From positions 766,383-830,382 of the forward strand of contig JAMPBJ010000001.1 in assembly GCA_023666835.1 (NCBI GenBank): a stretch of 64,000 bases of DNA, given 5' to 3'. A program made the position numbers and the translations under genes. Below are positions 16,840-25,373 of this stretch, piece after piece. Source of the stretch: Bacteroides sp. Lineage in GTDB: Bacteria > Bacteroidota > Bacteroidia > Bacteroidales > Muribaculaceae. The notes beneath the pieces are model-generated. The model was given only the letters and a program-made list of their open reading frames with translations. It searched no databases and had not been told where the DNA came from. The first letter of the stretch is position 1, and each line of letters starts with the position of its first letter.

Positions 16840-17730
16840 ATGGAAGCTACAAAGCCCATCCAGCCCCAGGCTCAGCCTAAGGCTCCGAAAGCAAAAGCAC
16901 AACCTGCTAAGAAAAATGTGAAAGGTATCAAGAATGCATTCCTCGTGATCGTGGTTTGCTTCTGCGTTGCCGTTTGCTTGTTCCTCTTCTTCTTTGGTAA
17001 TCCCTCTCACTTCGATCCCGAATCGTTTGAAGGTGCAACTGCAAAATGGACAGTTTGGGGCATCGACAAAGCTCACCCGGTCGACCTCATCGGTACAATC
17101 TTCAAAGGTGGTATCATCGTGCCTGTTCTCCAGACTCTATTCCTCACTGTAATCGTTCTCTCTGTTGAACGTTGGATCGCTCTCTCAAGCGCCAAAGGCA
17201 AAGGCAACACTGCCAAATTCGTTGCTCAGATCAAGGGCTACCTCGCTAAAAACGATATCGCCGGTGCTCAGGCTTGCTGCAAACAGCAGAAGGGTTCTGT
17301 AGCTGCCGTTGTTGCTGCTGCTCTCGTTCGCTACGAAGAAATGGACAAAAACACCGTTCTCTCTAAAGAACAGAAAATCGCTACTCTTCAGAAAGAAGTA
17401 GAAGAAGCTACCGCTCTTGAGATGCCTGCTCTCCAGCAGAACCTCCCGATCGTTGCTACCATGACCACTCTCGGTACTCTCGTCGGTCTTCTCGGTACTG
17501 TAATCGGTATGATCAAATCATTCCAGGCTCTTTCCAACTCAGGTGCTCCTGACTCGTCGGCCCTTTCGACCGGTATCTCTGAGGCCCTTGTGAACACCGC
17601 CTTCGGTATCGCAACCGGTGCTTTCGCTGTAATATCCTACAACTTCTACACCAACAAAATCGATAACCTCACTTACGCTATCGACGAAATCGGTTTCTCG
17701 ATTGTTCAAACATTCGCAGCAACCCACTAA
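16840..17730 (+). CDS. exbB: ExbB/TolQ/MotA-family proton channel protein
   Basis: 296 residues. A Lys/Pro/Ala-rich cytoplasmic start (KPIQPQAQPKAPKAKAQPAKK) is followed by a first helix (about 28-50), a second (FKGGIIVPVLQTLFLTVIVLSVERWIAL) and the conserved pair of helices MPALQQNLPIVATMTTLGTLVGLLGTVIGMIKSFQAL and ALVNTAFGIATGAFAVISYNFY. It forms the pentameric motor that uses proton motive force to drive TonB. Codon use is strongly biased (GCT, CTC, GTT, AAC), unlike most neighbours, suggesting high expression. First of four co-directional genes. Confidence 0.96.
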   Translation: MEATKPIQPQAQPKAPKAKAQPAKKNVKGIKNAFLVIVVCFCVAVCLFLFFFGNPSHFDPESFEGATAKWTVWGIDKAHPVDLIGTIFKGGIIVPVLQTLFLTVIVLSVERWIALSSAKGKGNTAKFVAQIKGYLAKNDIAGAQACCKQQKGSVAAVVAAALVRYEEMDKNTVLSKEQKIATLQKEVEEATALEMPALQQNLPIVATMTTLGTLVGLLGTVIGMIKSFQALSNSGAPDSSALSTGISEALVNTAFGIATGAFAVISYNFYTNKIDNLTYAIDEIGFSIVQTFAATH

Positions 17731-17778
17731 ATTTCCATATTACACACATTAATTAATATCTAAGAATAATCAAGTAAT

Positions 17779-18600
17779 ATGGGAAAAGTAAAAATTAAAA
17801 GAAAAAGTACCCTCATCGACATGACCGCGATGAGTGACGTGACTGTTCTTTTGCTTACTTTCTTCATGTTGACCTCCACCTTCCTTCAGAAGGAACCGGT
17901 GACCGTAGAGACCCCTTCGTCCGTTCAGGAACAAAAGGTGGCTACATCCAACGTTGTTAACGTGCTGGTGAGCCCCCACGGCGAAGTCTTCCTCAACGTG
18001 GCCGGTGAAGCTGACCCTGATGCGTCGATGAATTATGCCAAAGAGCAAAATCCCGATCTCAGCCCGGCCGAGCTTCGCAAGGAAAAAGGCAAATGGGCTT
18101 CCGACTCTATCCGTCGCGAAGTCATCATCCAAGCTATTGCCGACTACAACAGCACCGGCAAGACTCCCGTCGAGCTGACTAAATCTGAAGTGGATCAGCT
18201 TGCCAAACTTGGAACCATCGGCGTGCCTTTTGCCTACCTGAAGGATTTCCTCAACCTCCGTCAGGTTGAACAGGACAAACTCTTCACCGACTTCTACAAG
18301 ATGACCGACGAAGAGAAGGAAGCCTACAACAAGCAGAAGGGTACAATCCACGTCGGAATACCTATCGATACAGATCACAACCGTACGAACGAATTCCAGA
18401 TCTGGATGCGCGCCATCAAGAAAGTGGCTCAGAACAATTATCCCAAGCTCAACGAAGCCATGACCAAGGGCGAAGGTATTGCCGTTAAGGCCGACCGCCG
18501 CACTGAGTTCGAAAAAATGCACGTTGTGCTCGATAACCTTCAGACACTCAAGATGACACGTTTCACTTTGATGACTGCACTTAAATCACAAGATCAATAA
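17779..18600 (+). CDS. exbD: ExbD/TolR-family transport protein, first copy
   Basis: 273 residues, longer than the usual 130-200. The basic start (MGKVKIKRKSTLIDMTAMSDVTVLLLTFFMLTSTFL) contains the single helix with the essential Asp (SDV) that carries protons in ExbD. The periplasmic part has an inserted region of roughly 100 residues (about 75-175; ADPDASMNYAKEQNPDLSPAELRKEK...) before the usual C-terminal fold (FQIWMRAIKKVAQNNYPKLNEAMTKGEGIAVKAD). Works with ExbB and TonB; followed after 2 bases by a second exbD. Confidence 0.92.
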   Translation: MGKVKIKRKSTLIDMTAMSDVTVLLLTFFMLTSTFLQKEPVTVETPSSVQEQKVATSNVVNVLVSPHGEVFLNVAGEADPDASMNYAKEQNPDLSPAELRKEKGKWASDSIRREVIIQAIADYNSTGKTPVELTKSEVDQLAKLGTIGVPFAYLKDFLNLRQVEQDKLFTDFYKMTDEEKEAYNKQKGTIHVGIPIDTDHNRTNEFQIWMRAIKKVAQNNYPKLNEAMTKGEGIAVKADRRTEFEKMHVVLDNLQTLKMTRFTLMTALKSQDQ

Positions 18601-18602
18601 TT

Positions 18603-19364
18603 ATGGCACAGATTGAACAATCAGATAAGGGCAAAAAGAAAAAAGGCGCCCAGAAGAAGATGGCGATCCATGTCGACTTCACCCCTATGGTGGACATGAA
18701 CATGCTTCTCATCACGTTCTTCATGCTCTGTACCACAATGTTGAAATCGCAGACATTGAAGATCGCTCTTCCAACCAACGAAAAAGTTACAAACGAACAG
18801 AAAAACCAGGCCGGTGAGTCGCAGGCCATCACCCTGCTCCTCGACGTCGAACGCGACGCTCAGGGCAAGCCCGTGACCGATGCCTTCGGCAACACAAAGA
18901 CCGTCATTTACTACTATGAAGGTGCTTTGAAAACCGACGACGCCGGCAACCCCTACCGCGAACAGCTCCGCACCGAGGCCTTCCTCGGCAACGAGAACAA
19001 CGTTCAGCGCGGTATCCGCAAAATCCTTCACGACCGCAATAAGAAAATTATTGCCGAAGTCAACAAGCTCAAGGAAGATTGGCGCAACAACAAATTCGCT
19101 GAAGACGATGATGAAAATAAGCGTTTGTATGAGGAAGCCGCCAACAAGGTGCGCAACAATGACGAGTACAAATATCCCATCGTCATGATCAAAGCCACCC
19201 CCGAAGCTACTTGGGACAGCGTGATTGGAGCCCTTGACGAAATGAGTATCAACGAAATTTCGCATTATCAGCTTGAAAACCTCAACAATCAGGAACGCAA
19301 AATGCTCGGTCTTCCCCTCGTGGAAGAAGCTGCTCCGGCAGCTGCAGCTCCCGCTGGTAACTAA
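18603..19364 (+). CDS. exbD: ExbD/TolR-family transport protein, second copy
   Basis: 253 residues. N-terminal KKKGAQKKMAIHVDFTPMVDMNMLLITFFMLCTTM has the proton-carrying Asp in the MVDMN motif. The periplasmic part is again enlarged with a Lys/Glu/Asn-rich helical section (about 140-190) and ends in an Ala/Pro-rich tail (EEAAPAAAAPAGN). Two different ExbD proteins downstream of one ExbB are usual in Bacteroidetes TonB clusters; both carry the functional Asp, so neither looks degenerate. Confidence 0.92.
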   Translation: MAQIEQSDKGKKKKGAQKKMAIHVDFTPMVDMNMLLITFFMLCTTMLKSQTLKIALPTNEKVTNEQKNQAGESQAITLLLDVERDAQGKPVTDAFGNTKTVIYYYEGALKTDDAGNPYREQLRTEAFLGNENNVQRGIRKILHDRNKKIIAEVNKLKEDWRNNKFAEDDDENKRLYEEAANKVRNNDEYKYPIVMIKATPEATWDSVIGALDEMSINEISHYQLENLNNQERKMLGLPLVEEAAPAAAAPAGN

Positions 19365-19406
19365 TTGATGATCGATATATATTAACCCAAAAATCAGAAA
19401 AGAAAA

Positions 19407-20267
19407 ATGGCAAAAGATGTAGATCTTTCATCAGAAGAATGGCGCGACTTAGTGTTTGAAGGAAAAAACAAGGATTTCGGTGCCTACGAACTCCGCAAAA
19501 ACTCCCCCAAACGCCACAATTGGGCCATGGTTGCAGTTGTTGTGTTTATCCTCGCCGTTTTCCTCTCTTCACTGCTGGTTAGCCAGGTGATGAAGGAGGA
19601 AGAACAACCCAAGGAAAACAAGGGTCAGGCTGAAATGGTGAACTACGAAGAAGAGGCCATCGAAGAAGAAATGCCCGAAGAAGAGGCATTCGAGATGCCC
19701 GAAGAGCAGATCGTCACTGAGGAAGAAGTCCTCTCTCAGGAGAAGGTGACTGAAATCCTCATCAAACCCGACGATCAGGTGACCGAACCCCCGCGTTCGC
19801 AGGACGAGTTGCAGCAGTCAGAAGTTGCAGCCGGTGCGGCTACCGTCGAAGGTAACTCCAACGACATCATCGAGGCCAAGGCCTTCGTTGAAGAAGTGAA
19901 ACCCGAACCCCCGGCACCCCCGGCACCCCCGAAACATGACGATAACAAAGTGTTTGACTCTGTTGAACAGGATCCCGTGTTCCCCGGTGGACAGGCTGCC
20001 CTTCTCAAATATGTAGCTGACCACCTCAAATATCCGCCTATCGCTGCCGAGAACGGTATCCAGGGCAAAGTGACAGTTCAGTTCGTCGTTACCAAAACCG
20101 GTGCCGTTGGCCAGGTTAAGGTGGTTCGCGGCAAAGACCCCGAACTCGACAAAGAAGCTGTACGCGTTGTCAAATCGCTGCCGAAATTCACCCCCGGTAA
20201 GATGAACGGACACGCTGTGAATGTGTGGTACACTCTGCCTATCACATTCCGCCTCGCCGGTCAGTAA
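19407..20267 (+). CDS. tonB: TonB energy-transducing protein
   Basis: 286 residues. N-terminal cytoplasmic part (DLSSEEWRDLVFEGKNKDFGAYELRKNSPKRH), one helix (about 37-58), then a Glu-rich spacer (about 62-115) and a Pro-rich stretch (EPPAPPAPPK). The C-terminal TonB domain (about 195-286) reads QDPVFPGGQAALLKYVADHLKYPPIAAENGIQGKVTVQFVV...FTPGKMNGHAVNVWYTLPITFRL. It links the ExbB/ExbD motor to outer-membrane receptors such as the B12 receptor in this window. Last gene of the operon; a strong terminator follows. Confidence 0.97.
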   Translation: MAKDVDLSSEEWRDLVFEGKNKDFGAYELRKNSPKRHNWAMVAVVVFILAVFLSSLLVSQVMKEEEQPKENKGQAEMVNYEEEAIEEEMPEEEAFEMPEEQIVTEEEVLSQEKVTEILIKPDDQVTEPPRSQDELQQSEVAAGAATVEGNSNDIIEAKAFVEEVKPEPPAPPAPPKHDDNKVFDSVEQDPVFPGGQAALLKYVADHLKYPPIAAENGIQGKVTVQFVVTKTGAVGQVKVVRGKDPELDKEAVRVVKSLPKFTPGKMNGHAVNVWYTLPITFRLAGQ

Positions 20268-20303
20268 TCCCTACGCGTAACTTCCACGCATTATAATCTG
20301 CAA

Positions 20304-20350
20304 TTGCGGAGACTTCCCGACCATCGTCGGAGAGTCTCCGCAACTGATTT
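20304..20350 (+). terminator. Rho-independent terminator of the tonB operon
   Basis: Eleven-base perfect stem TTGCGGAGACT / AGTCTCCGCAA with a second short stem (CCGA/TCGG) inside the loop, followed by CTGATTTTTGC. It lies 37 bases after the tonB stop. Confidence 0.88.
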
Positions 20351-20425
20351 TTGCTATTTTCGCTTCAGTCACCATAAGATTTTTGCTATTTTCAGATCAT
20401 ATCGGATCGTTTCATGCTATCTTTG
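20346..20425 (+). promoter_or_regulatory. Repeated -7-like boxes before the M16 peptidase gene
   Basis: A 16-base direct repeat GATTTTTGCTATTTTC occurs at 20346-20361 and 20378-... ending 20393, 32 bases apart. Each ends in a -7-like TATTTTC. The best -7 box, TATCTTTG, is at 20418-20425, 31 bases after the second. This last box lies inside the longer reading frame of the next gene, so it fixes its start at 20435. Confidence 0.55.
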
Positions 20426-20434
20426 CAGTCGATT

Positions 20435-21664
20435 ATGACAAACAGCATTCCTCAATTGATGACTCTCGACAACGGGCTCCGCATCGTGGCCTGTTGCGAT
20501 CCAAATGCCAAAGTCGACTATTTCGGACTGACAGTCGACGCCGGCAGTCGCGATGACGGACCGCGGCGACATGGACTTGCGCATTTCGTGGAGCATACAC
20601 TATTCAAAGGCACTGACAGACGGCGTTCGTGCCATATCATCAACCGCATGGAGGCGTGCGGCGGCGAGCTGAATGCATATACCACCAAGGAGTCGACCAC
20701 CGTTTATTCTGTCTTCCCATCCGGCAATCTGGGGCGTGCCGTGGAGTTGATAGCTGATCTGGTGATCAATTCCCGTTTCCCAAAAAAGGAAATCGACATG
20801 GAGCGTGGCGTGGTGGCCGATGAGATCGACTCCTATCTCGACATTCCTGCCGAAGCTGTCTACGATGATTTTGAAGACCGGTTGTGGGCCGGTTCATCGT
20901 TGGGCCACAATATACTCGGCACTAAAGAAGCTCTTTCTGAATTTGACTCCGCCGTGTGTCGCGATTATCTTCACCGGCTTTATGCGGCCGACAATATGGT
21001 CGTGTTTTACTCAGGCAATCGCCGACCGGCAGAAGTGGAAAGACTGATTTCGCGACATTTTGCCACTCTGCCGCTTAAAGCTCAAAAAATCAACCGCACA
21101 TCGCCTGTCGGCATTGCACCGTTTCAAGACTCCGTGGCTATTTCCAGTCACCAGACTCACACCATCATCGGCACGAGTGTCTGCGACATGTACTCCAATC
21201 GGCGCTACGCGCTGAGTCTTCTCGTCAATATGCTCGGAGGTCCGGGCATGAATTCACTGCTCAACGTCGAACTGCGCGAGAAGCGCGGACTCGTATATTC
21301 CGTTGAAGCAAATGCATCGTTTCTGACTGATACTGGCATCTTCACCGTCTACTACGGATGCGACCCGGAGGATTCCCGGCGCTGCCACCAACTGACCGCC
21401 TCGGTCATCGACCGCCTTGTCAGCACCGCGATAACTTCCCGCCGACTTTCCGCAGCAATCCGCCAATATGTTGGTCAAATGATTGTCAGCACCGACAATC
21501 GTGAGAACATGATCATCGCCCTCGCCAAGCAGCTGCTTTATCGCGGAGGCATAGTGTCGTTTGAAGATACGATCGACCGCATCCGCTCGCTTACCCCCGA
21601 TCAACTCCGCGAAGCCGCAGCCATGATAGCACCCGACGGCCTCTCCACCCTCACCCTCATCTGA
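20435..21664 (+). CDS. M16-family zinc peptidase (pitrilysin/insulinase type)
   Basis: 409 residues from the ATG at 20435; an earlier ATG at 20414 is rejected because it precedes the -7 box. The inverted zinc motif HxxEH is HFVEH (His50, Glu53, His54), and the third ligand Glu is in GVVADEIDSYLDIPAE (about 130). The second M16 half includes LLVNMLGGPGMNSLLNVELREKRGLVYSVEA. No signal peptide, so it is probably cytoplasmic, as with the single-domain processing-peptidase-like members. Substrate unknown. It stands alone, followed by 9-base repeats. Confidence 0.93.
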   Translation: MTNSIPQLMTLDNGLRIVACCDPNAKVDYFGLTVDAGSRDDGPRRHGLAHFVEHTLFKGTDRRRSCHIINRMEACGGELNAYTTKESTTVYSVFPSGNLGRAVELIADLVINSRFPKKEIDMERGVVADEIDSYLDIPAEAVYDDFEDRLWAGSSLGHNILGTKEALSEFDSAVCRDYLHRLYAADNMVVFYSGNRRPAEVERLISRHFATLPLKAQKINRTSPVGIAPFQDSVAISSHQTHTIIGTSVCDMYSNRRYALSLLVNMLGGPGMNSLLNVELREKRGLVYSVEANASFLTDTGIFTVYYGCDPEDSRRCHQLTASVIDRLVSTAITSRRLSAAIRQYVGQMIVSTDNRENMIIALAKQLLYRGGIVSFEDTIDRIRSLTPDQLREAAAMIAPDGLSTLTLI

Positions 21665-21671
21665 ATCACTG

Positions 21672-21707
21672 CATATAAATCATATAAATCTAATAAATCA
21701 TATAAGC
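21672..21707. repeat. Degenerate 9-base tandem repeats, locus 2
   Basis: Four units: CATATAAAT, CATATAAAT, CTAATAAAT, CATATAAGC. Three of four have TATA at positions 3-6. It starts 8 bases after the stop of the M16 peptidase gene. Same 9-base period as the loci near 3605, 31400 and 52670. Confidence 0.7.
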
Positions 21708-21761
21708 CCACCCGATGAATTCTCGCAGATTTTTGCTAACTTCGCAAAAATATATGTAGCT

Positions 21762-22772
21762 ATGAAAATCGGCGAAATTGATCTTGGAAAATATCCTGTG
21801 ATGTTGGCGCCCATGGAGGACGTCACCGACCGCTCTTTTCGGCTGATATGTCGGGAGCAGGGTGCCGATATGGTCTATTCCGAGTTTGTGTCGGCCGATG
21901 CATTGATACGCAACATCTCGGCCACAACGCGCAAACTTCAGATAGATCCGGGCGAACGCCCAACTGCCATACAAATCTATGGACGCGAGCCGGAGCCTAT
22001 GGTTGAGGCGGCCAAAATAGTTGAGGAAGCCGACCCTGATGTTATTGATATCAATTTCGGTTGTCCGGTGAAGAAGGTAGCCGGAAAAGGTGCCGGAGCA
22101 GGGCTGCTTCGCGACATCCCCAAAATGATAGAGATCACACGCGCCGTGGTTGCTGCCGTCAAAAAGCCTGTCACAGTTAAGACTCGCCTGGGCTGGGACC
22201 ACAACAGCAAGATCATACCCGAACTGGCCGAGCGTCTGCAGGACTGCGGCATTCAGGCTCTGACCGTTCATGGACGCACACGCTCGCAGATGTATACCGG
22301 CCAAGCTGACTGGGAAATGATAGCTCGTGTGAAGGAGAATCCACGACTGGTAATACCGGTGATCGGCAACGGCGACATTGCCACGCCCGCGCAGGTTCGC
22401 GATGCTTTTATGCACTATGGCGTCGATGGCGTGATGGTGGGTCGTGCATCGATAGGCGCTCCCTGGATTTTCCGCGAACTCAAGGGTGCTGTTGCCGACT
22501 CCGCAACCGCTCCGGCTACGATCGAAGAGAAGTTTGCAATGCTGCGCCGTCAGATCACTGAGAGCATTGACCGCATCGATGAATACCGCGGCATATTGCA
22601 CATCCGCCGCCATCTGGCAGCCTCGCCGCTCTTCAAGGGCATTCCCCATTTTCGCGAAACACGCATCGAGATGCTTCGCGCATCTACTTTCAGCGAACTT
22701 TCCGATGTGCTGGACCGCATACAGTTTGAAATATTGCCGACATTGGACGGCACAACGGATGCTGAATCATAA
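21762..22772 (+). CDS. dus: tRNA-dihydrouridine synthase (DusB-like)
   Basis: 336 residues. FMN TIM-barrel enzyme that reduces uridine in the tRNA D-loop. Visible marks: MLAPMEDVTDRSFR at the start, active-site Cys101 in DINFGCPVKKVAGKGAGAGLL, VKTRLGW, LTVHGRTRSQMYTGQADW, IGNGDI and DGVMVGRASIGAPWIF. The C-terminal helical domain (LRRQITESIDRIDEYRG...) binds tRNA. It is followed after 3 bases by the DUF2807 gene, so the two are probably co-transcribed. Confidence 0.95.
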   Translation: MKIGEIDLGKYPVMLAPMEDVTDRSFRLICREQGADMVYSEFVSADALIRNISATTRKLQIDPGERPTAIQIYGREPEPMVEAAKIVEEADPDVIDINFGCPVKKVAGKGAGAGLLRDIPKMIEITRAVVAAVKKPVTVKTRLGWDHNSKIIPELAERLQDCGIQALTVHGRTRSQMYTGQADWEMIARVKENPRLVIPVIGNGDIATPAQVRDAFMHYGVDGVMVGRASIGAPWIFRELKGAVADSATAPATIEEKFAMLRRQITESIDRIDEYRGILHIRRHLAASPLFKGIPHFRETRIEMLRASTFSELSDVLDRIQFEILPTLDGTTDAES

Positions 22773-22775
22773 GCT

Positions 22776-23471
22776 ATGAAAACGAAGATATTGACAATAA
22801 TGTTCATGTGGCTTACGGCCATCGCTGTTCAGGCTGCCGACGGACACTACCATATGCAGCTTAAGGACTTCGACGAACTTCGCGTGATCGATGGAGTGAA
22901 TGTTGTCTATCAATGCAATGCCGACAAGGCAGGGCTGGTGGAATTTGATTCCCCGGCTGAAATGGCTTCGGCCGTTATGTTCGAATCAAACAACGGTCGC
23001 CTGACCATCTCATTGGCTCAAACCGACAAGCCACTCACCGCTCTTCCGACCATTCATGTCTATTCCTCACATCTTTCGAAGGTGAGCAACGACGGCGATT
23101 CGCTCGTGACACTTTCATCGCTCCCCGTGTCGCCTTCGTTGAATATTCGTGTCATCGGCAATGGCAGCATCGAGGCGCGTGGCCTGAATGTCGGTCAGCT
23201 AAAGGCATCGATCGTCTCCGGACATGGTAATATCATAGTCACCGGGCGAGCCGACAATGCATCCTATAGCATTACGGGCACAGGTATCATCGAGGCTATG
23301 CGTCTGACTGCGCAGGAAGCAAGTTGCCGGAGCACCGGCACAGGAACGATCACGGTTTACGCCATCAAGACTCTGAGTCTCGGAGGCCTCGGCGGAACCA
23401 TTCGTTACTACGGTGATCCGCAAATCAAAAAGAAATTTCTCACATCGCTCAAAATCGAACACATAGACTGA
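22776..23471 (+). CDS. Secreted DUF2807 (head GIN-type) beta-rich protein
   Basis: 231 residues. Signal peptide MKTKILTIMFMWLTAIAVQAADG. The mature part opens HYHMQLKDFDELRVIDGVNVVYQCNADKAGLVEFDS, typical of the DUF2807 N-terminus, and continues as repeated short strands with Gly-X-Gly turns (IRVIGNGSIEARGLNV, IVSGHGNIIVTGRADNASYSITGTGIIEA), a right-handed parallel beta-helix pattern. The end (TVYAIKTLSLGGLGGTIRYYGDPQIKKKFL) is also typical. Its role is unknown, probably periplasmic or surface. Lies between dus and a flippase with 3- and 4-base gaps. Confidence 0.87.
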   Translation: MKTKILTIMFMWLTAIAVQAADGHYHMQLKDFDELRVIDGVNVVYQCNADKAGLVEFDSPAEMASAVMFESNNGRLTISLAQTDKPLTALPTIHVYSSHLSKVSNDGDSLVTLSSLPVSPSLNIRVIGNGSIEARGLNVGQLKASIVSGHGNIIVTGRADNASYSITGTGIIEAMRLTAQEASCRSTGTGTITVYAIKTLSLGGLGGTIRYYGDPQIKKKFLTSLKIEHID

Positions 23472-23475
23472 ACCA

Positions 23476-24972
23476 GTGAGCACTACGCCCGACAAAAGCG
23501 AAATGAAGATGCGGGTTGCCCGCACGCTGAAGTGGAACGTCATCGACAAGTTTTCCACCCAGCTGCTCTATGGCGTCACGGGGGTGGTCCTCGCTCGTGA
23601 GTTGTCGCAGGCCGACTTCGGTCTGGTCGGCGCGATACTTGTATTTCAGGCGTTTGCCACAATGTTTGTCGATGGCGGATTTTCCTATGCTCTGATTCAG
23701 CGCAAAGAGCCGGCCGACCGCGACTACAGCACCGTGATGTGGTTCAATATAGCCATGTCTGTCGTGCTCTATGCCATTTTGTTTCTGTGTGCTCCGCTGA
23801 TAGCCGACTGCTTCGAGGGCGATCAGCGACTGATCCCATTGTCGAGGGTCATGTTCTTTTCGTTTGTCATCAATGCATGTTCGTCGGTTCAGCAGAGCCG
23901 CCTGCTCAAACGAATGGAGGCCAAGTCGGTGGCGGTCAGCAATTCGCTGGGCTTGTTTGTCGCCGCCGTAGTCGGTGTGGCTCTTGCCGTCAATGGTTTC
24001 GGCCCGTGGGCATTGGTTTGGCAGACCATCACTCTTGCCGTGGTCAAATCTATGCTCCTGTGGGGATTGTCGGGTTGGCGCCCGCAGTTCTATTTCTCGT
24101 GGCATGTGCTTCGCAGCTTTGCCAGAGTGGGTGGCGGCATGTTCTGCTCGTCGTTCCTCAACGTGCTGTTTCAAAACATCTACTCTTTTTTCATCGGCAA
24201 TCGAGTCGGACTGGTGTCGCTGGGCTATTACACGCAGGCCGACAAGTGGAGTAAAATGGGCATAGCCTCTCTGTCGCAGGTGCTCAGTTCCTCGTTTTTG
24301 CCCGCGTTGTCGTCATATCAGGACAATCCGGAACGCTTCGCCGCCACCACATCGAAGATGAACCGTTTCACGTCATATCTGACCTTCCCTGCCATGGTGA
24401 TGCTGATGGTGATGGCACGTCCGATATTCCACGCGCTCTTCGGCGAGAAGTGGGATCCGGCCATTTTCCTGTTTCAGCTCCTGCTGTTCAGAGGTATTTT
24501 CACCACACTGGGCATGCTTTACAACAATTATGTGATAGCCGTTGGCAAATCGCGGCTTGTGCTTGTTGCCGAGTTCGTCAGAGATGGCACGGCTCTTGCA
24601 GCAATATTCATCACTCTGCCCTTCATCGCCATGACATTCCCCGATGATCCGACCTATGGAGTGGCCATATTCATCTGGGGTCAGGTGGCGGCTGCTATAC
24701 TTGCCTGGGTTTATATGCTTGTGGTGGCTGCCAAAATTTCATGGCACAAGCCATGGGATTTCCTGGTCGACAGCGTGCCCTATGCCACACTGTCGATTGT
24801 TGCCGCGGCTGCTATGATCCTTGTCGGCACTTTGGTCGATAATCCCTGGATCGAGATCGCACTTCAGCTGACCGTGGGAACCGCTGTATATATGGGCATC
24901 GCTGCAGCCCTTGGATCGGTGGTGCAAAAAGATGTGGTGGCATATTTTATGAAACGAAAAAATGAAAAATAG
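23476..24972 (+). CDS. Lipopolysaccharide/oligosaccharide flippase (Wzx-like, MOP superfamily)
   Basis: 498 residues with about 12-14 membrane helices. The N-terminus (MRVARTLKWNVIDKFSTQLLYGVTGVVLARELSQADFGLVGAILVFQAFATMFVDGGFSYALIQRKE) is typical of the WzxC/PST family that moves lipid-linked sugars across the inner membrane. The start is a GTG at 23476, 4 bases after the previous stop; an ATG at 23503 is possible. No glycosyltransferase genes are adjacent, so the glycan cannot be named. Confidence 0.9.
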   Translation: MSTTPDKSEMKMRVARTLKWNVIDKFSTQLLYGVTGVVLARELSQADFGLVGAILVFQAFATMFVDGGFSYALIQRKEPADRDYSTVMWFNIAMSVVLYAILFLCAPLIADCFEGDQRLIPLSRVMFFSFVINACSSVQQSRLLKRMEAKSVAVSNSLGLFVAAVVGVALAVNGFGPWALVWQTITLAVVKSMLLWGLSGWRPQFYFSWHVLRSFARVGGGMFCSSFLNVLFQNIYSFFIGNRVGLVSLGYYTQADKWSKMGIASLSQVLSSSFLPALSSYQDNPERFAATTSKMNRFTSYLTFPAMVMLMVMARPIFHALFGEKWDPAIFLFQLLLFRGIFTTLGMLYNNYVIAVGKSRLVLVAEFVRDGTALAAIFITLPFIAMTFPDDPTYGVAIFIWGQVAAAILAWVYMLVVAAKISWHKPWDFLVDSVPYATLSIVAAAAMILVGTLVDNPWIEIALQLTVGTAVYMGIAAALGSVVQKDVVAYFMKRKNEK

Positions 24973-24984
24973 CAAATGATTCAC

Positions 24985-24992
24985 TATCTTTG
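24985..24992 (+). promoter_or_regulatory. -7 box before ssb
   Basis: TATCTTTG, 19 bases before the ssb ATG at 25012. A perfect -7 match; the -33 box is not clear. Confidence 0.55.
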
Positions 24993-25011
24993 ACAACATT
25001 ACATATTAATC

Positions 25012-25353
25012 ATGTCAGTCAACAAGGTCATACTACTGGGCAATGTGGGGCGCGACCCCTCGATCCGATACATCGGTCAGCGACAAGTGGCGGAGATAGC
25101 TCTTGCCACCAACGAACGTGCACGCACGCTCCCGTCGGGCGAACAGGTACCCGAACGCACCGAATGGCACCGTCTGGTGCTGTGGGACGGCAATGCCGAA
25201 CTCGCTGAAAAATATATCCGCAAGGGCACGAAGCTCTATGTCGAAGGCATGCTTCGTAGCCGGGTGTGGGAAGACCGCAATACCATAAAGCACCAGGTGA
25301 CGGAGATCTATGTCGATCATCTTGAGATTCTCTCTCGACCTCAACAGCAATAA
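25012..25353 (+). CDS. ssb: Single-stranded DNA-binding protein, short form
   Basis: 113 residues forming one OB fold: VNKVILLGNVGRDPSIRYI, VAEIALATNER, TEWHRLVLW, AELAEKYIRKGTKLYVEGMLRSRVWED and TEIYVDHLEIL. It ends at the fold (LSRPQQQ) and lacks the linker and acidic DDDIPF-type tip that recruits partners in standard SSB. It may therefore be a second, specialised SSB, with the main one elsewhere in the genome. It is followed after 20 bases by the OPT transporter gene. Confidence 0.92.
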   Translation: MSVNKVILLGNVGRDPSIRYIGQRQVAEIALATNERARTLPSGEQVPERTEWHRLVLWDGNAELAEKYIRKGTKLYVEGMLRSRVWEDRNTIKHQVTEIYVDHLEILSRPQQQ

Positions 25354-25373
25354 TCGAAAATAATAACAAACAT

